Positions 48,581 to 56,365 of a stretch of DNA of 64,000 nucleotides are shown here, piece after piece. Numbering within the stretch: the first letter of the stretch is position 1; each line of letters begins with the position of its first letter. A model generated the notes under the pieces. The model was not told the DNA's origin, did not search any database, and saw only the letters and a program-made list of their open reading frames with translations. The DNA comes from Saprospiraceae bacterium (lineage in GTDB: Bacteria; Bacteroidota; Bacteroidia; Chitinophagales; Saprospiraceae). Position numbers and translations under genes: made by a program. The stretch is from positions 1,240,001 through 1,304,000 of the forward strand of contig JADJTQ010000001.1 in assembly GCA_016711125.1 (NCBI GenBank), read 5' to 3'.

Positions 48581-49861
48581 CTAGGTTTTTTGCTTCTTTT
48601 TCTTGGCAGCCGGAAAGAGTACATTATTGAGAATCAGGCGATAGCCGGGGGAATTGGGGTGCAGACTTAGATCTGTATCAGGATCCCCGACAAAGTGCTG
48701 GTAGTCTTCGGGGTCATGGCCACCATAAAAAGTAAACTGGCCTTCATGCATGGTGCCATGAAGATATCTCGCTTCATCGGCGGGCTTATTTTCGCCCAAT
48801 ACCAGTACACTCGATTTGATATGCTGATTCCTGAAGGAGGTGGTCTGTCCCATAAAGCCTTTGACCGTCCGGGTGTGATTTTGCGTAAGCATCGTTGGAA
48901 CCGGATCCCATTTTGCCGAAAAATCAAATAGGGTAAAATAGTCTGTTTGGGGAGTTACCTTCCGGTTCCTGTTGTCGATGGTGCTATGTTCATAGTAAAG
49001 AGGATTCTTGATGAGATCAAAGTCTTCAAATGCAAATGTCCGGCTAAAGTCTAATTTATTTTGAGAGTCTCCGTCAGCAGGATCACCGTCATACATCTCA
49101 GCGCATATATCGATACCCTCAGCCGCAAGAGCGATGTCATACGTATCTGTGGCAGAGCACATGGCAAACATGAATCCTCCGCCAATGACGTACTCCTTTA
49201 TCTTCTTGGCGACTGCCAGTTTTAACTGTGATACTTTGGCAAAGCCATGATCCACTGCCAATTGCTCCATCTTCTTCTGGTTTTCGCGATACCAGGAAAA
49301 GGCATGATAGGTCCGATAAAACTTACCATATTGACCAGTGAAGTCTTCGTGATGCAGATGCAACCAATCATATTTGGCCAGTTCATCGTTTAGCACAGCA
49401 TGATCATAAATTGTTTCATAAGGTATTTCAGCATAAGTTAAAACCATGGTGACAGCATCGTCCCAAGGTTGCACCTCTTCACCTTTTTCATTGAAATCAG
49501 GACTATAGACCGCTATCTTGGGGGCCACTTCCAGTTTAATCGCATCCATGTTGACTGAAGGGCTGCTAATCTCCTCGATGATTGCATTGAATTGAGCGTC
49601 CGGCAGAATTTCGAAGGAAACTCCCCGGGTACGACATTCCTTTTCAAACAAGGAATTATGTACAAAAGCAAAACTGCCTCCCCGATAGTTGAGTAACCAC
49701 CAGGCTTCAGCACCTTTATCAAGAACCCAGTAGCAAATACCGTAGGCCTTAAGATGATCCTTTTGGTTGACATCCATCGGTAGGAAGATGTATGATGCCT
49801 GGACTTGCCATGTGATAGTTAGAAGTATAGTGATTGTAAGGATCCAGCGTGGCATCTTCAT
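48581..49861 (-). CDS. Conserved exported protein of unknown function
   Basis: 426 residues with a signal peptide (ILTITILLTITWQVQASYIF). The mature protein is rich in aromatic residues, with DWLHLHHEDFTGQYGKFYRT, GGGFMFAMCSATDTYDIALA and FTFYGGHDPEDYQHFVGDP; the G-G-F-M-F-A-M-C-S section recalls a glutamine-amidotransferase-like or ThuA-like fold. Homologues in Bacteroidota are often labelled asparagine synthetase B, but I see no N-terminal Cys glutaminase or ATP pyrophosphatase motif, so that label is not supported. Its last codons (KKKKQKT) and TAG lie in the mobile-region inverted repeat, so the natural end may have been changed. Confidence 0.7.
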   Translation of the reverse strand: MKMPRWILTITILLTITWQVQASYIFLPMDVNQKDHLKAYGICYWVLDKGAEAWWLLNYRGGSFAFVHNSLFEKECRTRGVSFEILPDAQFNAIIEEISSPSVNMDAIKLEVAPKIAVYSPDFNEKGEEVQPWDDAVTMVLTYAEIPYETIYDHAVLNDELAKYDWLHLHHEDFTGQYGKFYRTYHAFSWYRENQKKMEQLAVDHGFAKVSQLKLAVAKKIKEYVIGGGFMFAMCSATDTYDIALAAEGIDICAEMYDGDPADGDSQNKLDFSRTFAFEDFDLIKNPLYYEHSTIDNRNRKVTPQTDYFTLFDFSAKWDPVPTMLTQNHTRTVKGFMGQTTSFRNQHIKSSVLVLGENKPADEARYLHGTMHEGQFTFYGGHDPEDYQHFVGDPDTDLSLHPNSPGYRLILNNVLFPAAKKKKQKT

Positions 49862-50071
49862 CGCACTTTAAGTTATGTTCAACTAATTTAACGAACAGCT
49901 GGCATAAAAGTTACCTTCGTTAATAATAAAAACCGGTCATTGTCATTAAAGAAGAGTGTAGTTGGGCCGGTAAATGCGAGAATCCGAATACTTTTGAGAC
50001 GGGTCTTTAACTCAACGGCGCATTTTTGTCGACAGATTTCTAACTTTGACACTTCGTAAAAACACGCACAT

Positions 50072-52171
50072 TTGGACAATATCGAGATTCAATATCCACT
50101 TTGGTATGTGGCAATATGCCTTTTGATTGGTCTGATACTCAGTGCCATTCTATACTTTCGTGCCAGCTATTTTCCTGCTGCCCGTACCTGGATCAAGGGC
50201 TTGCTGGCATTTTGTCGATTTCTGGCTATTTCCGTGATAAGCCTATTGTTGTTGTCGCCCGTACTGAAGTACAGCAAACAGGAATCAAAAAAACCAATTG
50301 TTATTTTCGGGCAGGATGAGTCTGCGTCAATTCAGGCTGAAATGGACAGTGTGAAACTGAGCGAATATAAAGTGAATCTGAATAAGGTCATTCAAGATGT
50401 TTCTGAAAAATTTGAAGTGAAGACTTTTGGGTTTGGAGAAAGTTTTAGGCCTGAAATATCATACAGTTTTCAAGACAAGTCGAGTAATTTGTCAGCTATA
50501 CTCGAATATGTTGCTGACTTGTATGGTGACCAAAACCTGGGTGCGATCATTTTTGCGACTGATGGCATCTTTAACGAAGGTAAAGACCCCAGATATGCAA
50601 ACTTGGCTTTTTCTGCTCCAATTTATACAATAGCTCTGGGTGATACTACACCAGATCGCGATTTGTCAATCCGCCAGATCTTTCACAATAATATTGCTTA
50701 TTTGAGTGATAAAACTTCCATTCAGGTTGATGTTAATGCCTACAACTGTCAGGGGGCCCGGAGCATTCTTAATATATACCGGGTCTCCGGGGAAGACAAT
50801 AGGTTAATCCAAAGCACTCCTTTCAATATCGACCAGATAGATTTCTTTAGAACAATCGAAATCGCCATACCCCAGGAATCTGTGGGATTGCAGCGATTTA
50901 GGGTTGTATTAAACGCGGTAAACGGAGAGAAAAGTTTAACCAATAACCGCAAAGATTTCTTCATTGATGTGATTGATGCCCGACAAAAAATTCTCATCTT
51001 GGCAGCCAGCCCTCATCCAGATCTTGCTGCCCTTACCTCCAGTCTAGAGAAAAATAAGAATTACCAGATTGAAACGGCATTTATCAATAAGTTTTCCGGT
51101 AAAATTGCTGACTATGATTTTGTGGTACTACATCAACTTCCAGCCAGAGGCATAGCGGGCGGGGATTTGATGCGTGAGATCAATGACAGGAAGGTACCCC
51201 GAATGATAGTAGTGGGAAGCCAGACAAACATTGCTGGGTTTAATCAGTATCAGCAATTGGTATCCATCAACCCCAAGGCATCTTCGTTTAACGAGGTCCA
51301 AGCCATTGACAATAAAGCTTTCTCATTTTTTAAAACATCTGAAGAGTTTCAGCAGAAAATCGCAGGATTTCCCCCAATGGATGCACCCTTTGGAGATTAT
51401 TCCGTCGCTCCGGGTGCGGAAGTCTTGCTTAAACAGCGGATCGGTAAGATAGATACCGATTTTCCATTGTTGGTAGTTGGAGAAGAGAATGGAGTGAAAA
51501 ATGCCATCTTGTGTGCCGAGGGTCTTTGGCGTTGGAAATTTTTTGATCATTTACAAAACGACAATAATCAAATTTTTGATGAACTATTGACTAAAACAGT
51601 GCAGTATGTTTCATTAAAAGAAGATAAACGAAAATTCCGTGTCTTTCAAGCCAAGAATTTATTGGCAGAAAACGAAGATGTGTTATTTGATGCTGAATTG
51701 TACAATCAGTCTTATCAGCTTGTGAACGAACCTGAGGTGAACATCAATATCGTTAATAGTGTTGGCGAGGCTTTTACTTTTGCTTTTTCACGAAAGAATG
51801 AAGGATACTATTTGGATGCAGGAAGACTGCCAGTAGATGACTATTCCTGGATAGCAAATACTCAATTTGAAGGTGAACGACTGACTGCAAATGGTCAATT
51901 GAGTTTACAAGCGATTGAAAAGGAGAATTATGCTACAGTGGCAGACCATCACTTATTAGCGCAGTTAGCTGCTGAAACAGGTGGAGCACTAGTTTATCCT
52001 GATTCGGTATCACAATTGACTTCGGTGCTGATCAGTAGTGATCAATTAAAACCGGTTTACTACCGCATCTTAAATACTCGGAATGCCATTCATTTGAAAA
52101 GTCTATTTTTTCTCCTGTTATCCCTATTGGTTTTGGAATGGGGCTTGCGGCGATATCTTGGTACCTACTAA
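50072..52171 (+). CDS. Membrane protein with von Willebrand A-like domain
   Basis: 699 residues. Two N-terminal helices (WYVAICLLIGLILSAILYF, FCRFLAISVISLLLLSPVL) and one at the C-terminus (LKSLFFLLLSLLVLEWGL); the large middle part is periplasmic. Residues about 75-190 resemble a vWA fold (KPIVIFGQDESASIQ with a D-E-S-x-S MIDAS-like motif, and GAIIFATDGIFNEG). A later region (about 300-400) looks like a GATase-like Rossmann fold (KILILAASPHPDLAALTSSL). This architecture is seen in Bacteroidota BatA-like or DUF4159-type proteins. Start is TTG at 50072; no better ATG lies upstream. Function unknown. Confidence 0.78.
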   Translation: MDNIEIQYPLWYVAICLLIGLILSAILYFRASYFPAARTWIKGLLAFCRFLAISVISLLLLSPVLKYSKQESKKPIVIFGQDESASIQAEMDSVKLSEYKVNLNKVIQDVSEKFEVKTFGFGESFRPEISYSFQDKSSNLSAILEYVADLYGDQNLGAIIFATDGIFNEGKDPRYANLAFSAPIYTIALGDTTPDRDLSIRQIFHNNIAYLSDKTSIQVDVNAYNCQGARSILNIYRVSGEDNRLIQSTPFNIDQIDFFRTIEIAIPQESVGLQRFRVVLNAVNGEKSLTNNRKDFFIDVIDARQKILILAASPHPDLAALTSSLEKNKNYQIETAFINKFSGKIADYDFVVLHQLPARGIAGGDLMREINDRKVPRMIVVGSQTNIAGFNQYQQLVSINPKASSFNEVQAIDNKAFSFFKTSEEFQQKIAGFPPMDAPFGDYSVAPGAEVLLKQRIGKIDTDFPLLVVGEENGVKNAILCAEGLWRWKFFDHLQNDNNQIFDELLTKTVQYVSLKEDKRKFRVFQAKNLLAENEDVLFDAELYNQSYQLVNEPEVNINIVNSVGEAFTFAFSRKNEGYYLDAGRLPVDDYSWIANTQFEGERLTANGQLSLQAIEKENYATVADHHLLAQLAAETGGALVYPDSVSQLTSVLISSDQLKPVYYRILNTRNAIHLKSLFFLLLSLLVLEWGLRRYLGTY

Positions 52172-52207
52172 GAGATCCCTGATGTACATATAGATGACTA
52201 TACTTTT

Positions 52208-52233
52208 TAGCATGTGATCAGGATCACATGCTA
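52208..52233 (+). terminator. Perfect inverted repeat after the vWA gene
   Basis: TAGCATGTGATC (52208-52219) and GATCACATGCTA (52222-52233) are exact inverse copies, 36 bases after the stop codon. Preceded by a T-run on the plus strand, which becomes an A-run; no T-tail behind it. Likely a terminator-type stem, or a protein-binding palindrome. Confidence 0.5.
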
Positions 52234-52349
52234 ATGATCCGTATCTACCTACATTTGTTAGAATAGGTTTTCAAAGTTGAAGAGTGATTTTCGAGCTATT
52301 AATGACATGGTTGGCTGAGGGCTCGGAAACCACTCTTTTTTTAACCAGG

Positions 52350-52460
52350 AACCCTGACATTGAAAATCACCAATTCGGTTTTCAAATACTTCGGTTAAGT
52401 GTTTGATTTTCAATCGTCCAATTATGCATTGGATTTTCCGATACATAATGCGGTTTTAAG
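52350..52460. repeat. Dispersed two-hairpin repeat, copy 2
   Basis: Matches copy 1 (21453-21560) across about 105 bases. Stem 1 (ATTGAAAATCA with TGATTTTCAAT) is fully kept; stem 2 keeps ATTATGCATTGGA on the left, while the right arm reads TCCGATACATAAT with two changes. The loop of stem 1 differs between copies. It sits between two plus-strand genes. Confidence 0.75.
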
Positions 52461-52542
52461 CAAAAAAGATGATGTTCCTGGGTTTAGAGATAGCAATTTG
52501 ACCCGAAACTAATTGTATCAACTGAGTGTTTAATTGAAAGTG

Positions 52543-52788
52543 ATGCAAATTGAAGACAAAGACCGTTCAACGTTAATCCTGGCAGCAGTAGCAAGTATGA
52601 CTTTAGGATTGGCTCCTTTTTTTCCAGAGCCGCATTTATTTGGAAAATTGCGTTGGATCGCAGGTGGTGGAGAGGGCATGCAGATAATGGATTACTTTGA
52701 TTTATTGATGCATGCTGCCCCATGGATTTTGTTGATTTACATCTTAACCAGAATTGTTCTAAGAAATCAGATAAAAAATGTCAAATAA
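52543..52788 (+). CDS. Small membrane protein of unknown function
   Basis: About 81 residues from ATG 52543 (MQIEDKDRSTLILAAVASMT; the frame is open from a TTG at 52534). Two hydrophobic helices, STLILAAVASMTLGLAPFF and the one around APWILLIYILTRIVL, with a glycine-rich GGGEG turn between them. It overlaps the following thioredoxin gene by 11 bases, so the two are translationally coupled; a function linked to thiol chemistry is possible but only inferred. Family not recognised. Confidence 0.65.
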   Translation: MQIEDKDRSTLILAAVASMTLGLAPFFPEPHLFGKLRWIAGGGEGMQIMDYFDLLMHAAPWILLIYILTRIVLRNQIKNVK

Positions 52789-53089
52789 AAAATCATTTAA
52801 CGAGATCATTAATAGCGATATACCAGTACTTATCGATTTTACAGCAGCATGGTGTGGGCCCTGTAAGATGATGGCCCCGATATTAAAAGAAGTATCCGGA
52901 CGGATTGGCGAGAAGGGAAAAATCATTAAAATAGATATCGATAAAAATCGTTCCATCGCCGAAAAGCTGCACATCATGAGTGTACCGACCTTTATGTTGT
53001 ATAAGAATGGTAAGGTCCTTTGGAAAAAATCCGGTGTTATGTCAGCTAAGCAGTTAGAGGAGGTGATCTTGAATGCCGGTAGCAATTAG
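52778..53089 (+). CDS. trxA: Thioredoxin
   Basis: 103 residues with the active site AAWCGPCKMM (C26 and C29), the preceding buried Asp in VLIDFTAAWC and the cis-proline in IMSVPTFMLYKNGK. Cytosolic general disulphide reductase, using electrons from thioredoxin reductase; it also reduces class II ribonucleotide reductase, such as the one at the start of this window. Starts 11 bases inside the end of the small membrane protein gene. Confidence 0.93.
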   Translation: MSNKKSFNEIINSDIPVLIDFTAAWCGPCKMMAPILKEVSGRIGEKGKIIKIDIDKNRSIAEKLHIMSVPTFMLYKNGKVLWKKSGVMSAKQLEEVILNAGSN

Positions 53090-53349
53090 ACCGGCTGTAG
53101 TTCATTGCAAATCCTGTAGAGAGTTATGCATCTCAGTTCCGGCAGGAATTTTACGTGGCAGATCATCGTCATTTTAACGCAGTCTAAGGTAAAGTAATTT
53201 TAGCTTCGAAAAAGCTCCTTAATTGTTCTGGTATTGGATGGTCTCACCTGAATTCTTGAGTTGAAAAACAATCCATTTGGAAAATATCCAAATACCTAAA
53301 AGTGACCATTCTTAGGGTTTAGATTCTTCAAAGAAATAATGTCATTAAA

Positions 53350-54029
53350 ATGAATAGAATAACATGCACATTGATGATGGCTTTTGTTTCCTTGATGCTT
53401 CATGCTCAGAGCGACTATGAAATCAAAGAGGATACGTTGAGCATGAGCCGGGGAGAAAAAAACTCATTTACTTTGGTAATTCCCAATGCTACTGCCGGTC
53501 TTGCTGAAGACACCTGGAAAAAGTACATGCGTGATTTCAAGGGAAGACCCAAACTTAACAAAAAGTCTAATGAATGGATGACTGATAATGCCGAGTTGAA
53601 GGTAGTCAGCGACAATACCATTGATATCTACACTAAGTTTCATGAGAACCCGGAGCTCATTCGACTGATGTCTTGTTTTGGTTCGATTTAGGAGGGGCAT
53701 ACATGGCAAGTGCAATACATCCTGACAAGTATGAGTTTGCTAAGCAGTTTATGAATAAATATGGAGATTTGGTCACCAGTTTAATCATAGAAGAGGAACT
53801 AAAGGCCCAGGAGAAAAGACTCAAGGAATTGGAAGGTGACCTTTCAAAATTGGTGAAAGAAAACGATGATTTTCACAAAAAGATCCAGGATGCGCAAGCG
53901 ATCATTGACGAGATGGAAAAAAACATCAAAGTGAATGTCAATGCTCAGGCAGTCAAGAAAAGTAATATCGAAAGTCAAAGAGGATTAATTGACGACGTGA
54001 ACACAAAACTAAATCGATACAAAGTGTAA
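53350..54029 (+). CDS. Exported coiled-coil protein of unknown function, frameshifted
   Basis: Pieces 53350-53691 and 53673-54029 join with a one-base slip near 53670 (ELIRLM then FWFDLGGAYMASAIHPDKY) to a protein of about 225 residues. Signal peptide at the start (LMMAFVSLMLHAQ), a beta-rich domain (about 25-120), and a C-terminal coiled coil (EEELKAQEKRLKELEGDLSK, FHKKIQDAQAIIDEMEK). No family recognised. A strong terminator follows, which supports it being a real single transcription unit. The frame slip is probably a read error. Confidence 0.65.
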
Positions 54030-54089
54030 ACGAATAAGCTATATATAAATACCGAGTCTGGCAAAGGACTTGTTGTCAATCAATTTTTC

Positions 54090-54120
54090 AAGGCAGTTTC
54101 TTCCACTAAGAAACTGCCTT
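54090..54120 (+). terminator. Rho-independent-type terminator
   Basis: AAGGCAGTTTCTT (54090-54102) pairs perfectly with AAGAAACTGCCTT (54108-54120) around a CCACT loop, followed by TT-rich sequence and preceded by an A-poor T-run. It lies 60 bases after the coiled-coil protein stop and is likely active for the plus strand. Confidence 0.8.
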
Positions 54121-54377
54121 TTCATTTTAAGTTGGATTTGACCGGGATATGCATTAGAAAATCAATTGCGGCCTGAAATAACTTCAAAATAGGACGCTTC
54201 GCTGGATTTTCTTCCTTCACGGTAGCGGTGCTATGCCTCAGTCAGGAAAACCCGTATTTTATTGCTCTTCCAGGCCTCATGACAAAGTTCTTATGAATGT
54301 CCCGGTTTAAGCATGGTCCTGCTGGGGCTCCGGAGCCTTCCATTTGATGGACCCGACCGGTAGATCTTTAGCTTTAT

Positions 54378-55580
54378 TCATCGCTTTCCTCGATCGGTTT
54401 TTTCATAAATCATCGCAAAGGTCATTATGAGGCTGGTTACAATAATGATAAACAGAAGTATGCCTGCTTCAAAACCAGGCATTTGCAGATGGGTGGGGAT
54501 TGCATAGAATAACAATACAGTGATCAGTCCTCTGGGGGCAATAAATAATTGGGGTATGAGGTCGCTACCGAGGAAAATGCGTAAGATGATGAAACGTACC
54601 AAATAGATGGATAGCACGATCAGGCCACTTATCAAAACCACTTGGCCACTGGCAAGCGATGCCAGAGAAATGGTGAGACCGAAGATCACAAAGAAAAATG
54701 TTCTTACAACAAAGGCAGTTTCTCCAGTCACGACATGCAGACCCTCGTATATGTGACTTGCTCGCTCCCAGTGGAGCCAATGTGCAATTTTTCCCTGAAA
54801 GAAGACTTTTATATTAGCGATCACTAAACCAAAAACAAGAATGATGATGAGGGACGATAGATGCATCTTTTTCCCCACTGCGTAAATCAGCAATAAGATT
54901 GATATCAACAGAAATAGCTTTACATGACTTTGTATCTTCTGGAAGATCATCACGATGGCATAACTGGCTACAATTGCAATTACAAATGTCAAAGTGAGAC
55001 TGATGACAAATCCTCCAAAACCACCACTATGTCCATCACCTGGTTCCCCCAGGCCAGTAATAAAATAGAAAACCATGATCCCGAGAATGTCTGAAAAAGT
55101 GCTTTCGTATACATGAAATTCTCTCTTTACCGGTTTTAAATTGGTGACACTGGGAATGATAATTGCGCTCGATAGGATTGAAATAGGGGTGGCATAGAGC
55201 CACGCTTGTAAAGTTGTAATCCCTTCAATAAACATTTGTAAAATCCAGGCAGCAGCCCAAATTGAGCCAAGCAGGCCTAACAGAGCCACAACCAATGCTT
55301 TTGCAATTGGAATCAACTTTTCTTTTTTTAGTTCAAGTTCAAGAGCTGCTTCCAGAACGATCATGATCAGACCGACGATTCCCAAAACTTCCAGTAAAGG
55401 AAAGAAGTTGATGGTACCCAGTCCCAAGGCATCCAAGCCAAATTTTAGGCCAATGCCCAAGACAATCAGCATTAAAACCGATGGGATACTGGTCTTCTTT
55501 GAGATTTCACCAAAAATGAAGGATAAAATAATGATTATAGAGGCTTCGATAATCATATTGTATGAAGTCAATATGTCCAT
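54378..55580 (-). CDS. Cation:proton antiporter (CPA, Kef/NhaP-like)
   Basis: 400 residues with about 12 membrane helices and no C-terminal TrkA domain. Characteristic parts: IPSVLMLIVLGIGLKFGLDA near the start, EVLGIVGLIMIVLEAALELE (the usual F-x-x-G-(L/I)-E segment ahead of helix 4), and ATPISILSSAIIIPSVTNL with the later DILGIMVFYFITGLG (the D-containing helix of the ion site), then APRGLITVLLFYAIP. It exchanges Na+ or K+ for protons; ion choice is unknown. Last gene of a four-gene minus-strand run with an MscS-like protein and an ATPase, 51 bases after the former. Confidence 0.85.
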   Translation of the reverse strand: MDILTSYNMIIEASIIIILSFIFGEISKKTSIPSVLMLIVLGIGLKFGLDALGLGTINFFPLLEVLGIVGLIMIVLEAALELELKKEKLIPIAKALVVALLGLLGSIWAAAWILQMFIEGITTLQAWLYATPISILSSAIIIPSVTNLKPVKREFHVYESTFSDILGIMVFYFITGLGEPGDGHSGGFGGFVISLTLTFVIAIVASYAIVMIFQKIQSHVKLFLLISILLLIYAVGKKMHLSSLIIILVFGLVIANIKVFFQGKIAHWLHWERASHIYEGLHVVTGETAFVVRTFFFVIFGLTISLASLASGQVVLISGLIVLSIYLVRFIILRIFLGSDLIPQLFIAPRGLITVLLFYAIPTHLQMPGFEAGILLFIIIVTSLIMTFAMIYEKTDRGKR

Positions 55581-55631
55581 GGATATTAGAGTGGTTTATA
55601 TGATATAATTTCAAGAAAACTTAATCGCATT

Positions 55632-56360
55632 TCACAACGAAGCTCTCTCGTTTGAGACCCAACCCCATGTTTCCAATAGTAGTAGTAAGTCAGTAAGATA
55701 TTTCTCGTCTTCCAATTGTATACTGATCTGAAGTGAATCATCAGATTGATGAAGCATTGGTATGTGGTCAGGGCTTAAGTAGGGTGAGGTTGAGAGCATT
55801 CCCCTCAATTCTTCAATATTGATTGCCTTGGCATTAGTGGGATGCAAATGGACCTTCAATCGGTGACCAATATTGACACCTGAAAGCAATGCGTATCCTT
55901 GTTCAATCAGTTTATTATACGGAATATGGTCAAGACCTTGGCTGGTGCGAAGAGAAAGTTCCAAATTACCCAATTTGTCAATTTGCCCGGACTTATCCAG
56001 AATAACCAATTTTTGGTTTTCAGAAAAGGCACTGTTGAGCAGAAGAAAGCGACCATTCAAATAATTTCTGATCGATGAAAAAGCAGTGATATAGATAAAT
56101 AGGGCAACCGATCCAAATATGATCGGATTAATGGTGATAACCATCACTGCTAATGCCATCAGAAATACCGGCTCAATCCATAGGAGAATTTTTTTCAGAG
56201 TACGGACAAATATCTGATTAAATCTTCTACTCAATTTCACGGTTTTACGAGGTCCCCCTGAAATAAGAATTCGCAAAAGAAGTCTCAAGAAACTAAGAAT
56301 AAGAAAATAGCCGGCAATAATGACAATTACTTGCACCCAGCAAGATTGTGGAATATTCAT
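55632..56360 (-). CDS. MscS-like membrane protein
   Basis: 242 residues: one N-terminal helix, a basic loop (GGPRKTVKLSRRFNQIFVRT), a further helix pair (WIEPVFLMALAVMVITINPI, FGSVALFIYITAFSSI), then a cytosolic part reading NYLNGRFLLLNSAFSENQKL and VILDKSGQIDKLGNLELSLR followed by YNKLIEQGYALLSGV. The order pore helix, beta domain with the G-x-I-x-x-(L/I)-x-L pattern and an alpha/beta end resembles the MscS channel core, although the glycine/alanine-rich TM3 is not well kept. A role in ion efflux or sensing of membrane tension is plausible. It starts five bases after the ATPase stop. Confidence 0.6.
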   Translation of the reverse strand: MNIPQSCWVQVIVIIAGYFLILSFLRLLLRILISGGPRKTVKLSRRFNQIFVRTLKKILLWIEPVFLMALAVMVITINPIIFGSVALFIYITAFSSIRNYLNGRFLLLNSAFSENQKLVILDKSGQIDKLGNLELSLRTSQGLDHIPYNKLIEQGYALLSGVNIGHRLKVHLHPTNAKAINIEELRGMLSTSPYLSPDHIPMLHQSDDSLQISIQLEDEKYLTDLLLLLETWGWVSNERASL

Positions 56361-56365
56361 TTTTT

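Larger units (their letters stand above)
45552..48586. mobile_element. Composite mobile region bounded by imperfect inverted repeats
   Basis: CTAGGAGGCTGTTGAACTAC at the left edge (from 45553) is an imperfect inverse of the right edge ending at 48585: reverse-complemented, the right edge reads CTAGGAGGATGTTGAAATAC. Between them lie the 5' part of a group II intron with a truncated reverse transcriptase, a broken IS110 transposase, the intron 3' domains and a pair of direct repeats. The stop codon of the following gene (48581-48583) falls inside the right repeat. The repeat looks like an insertion-sequence end, but no matching transposase is left. Confidence 0.55.

Noticed and set aside
48581..49861. 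Asparagine synthetase B label for the exported protein
   Set aside because: It has a signal peptide and lacks the N-terminal Cys glutaminase and the ATP-pyrophosphatase motif.
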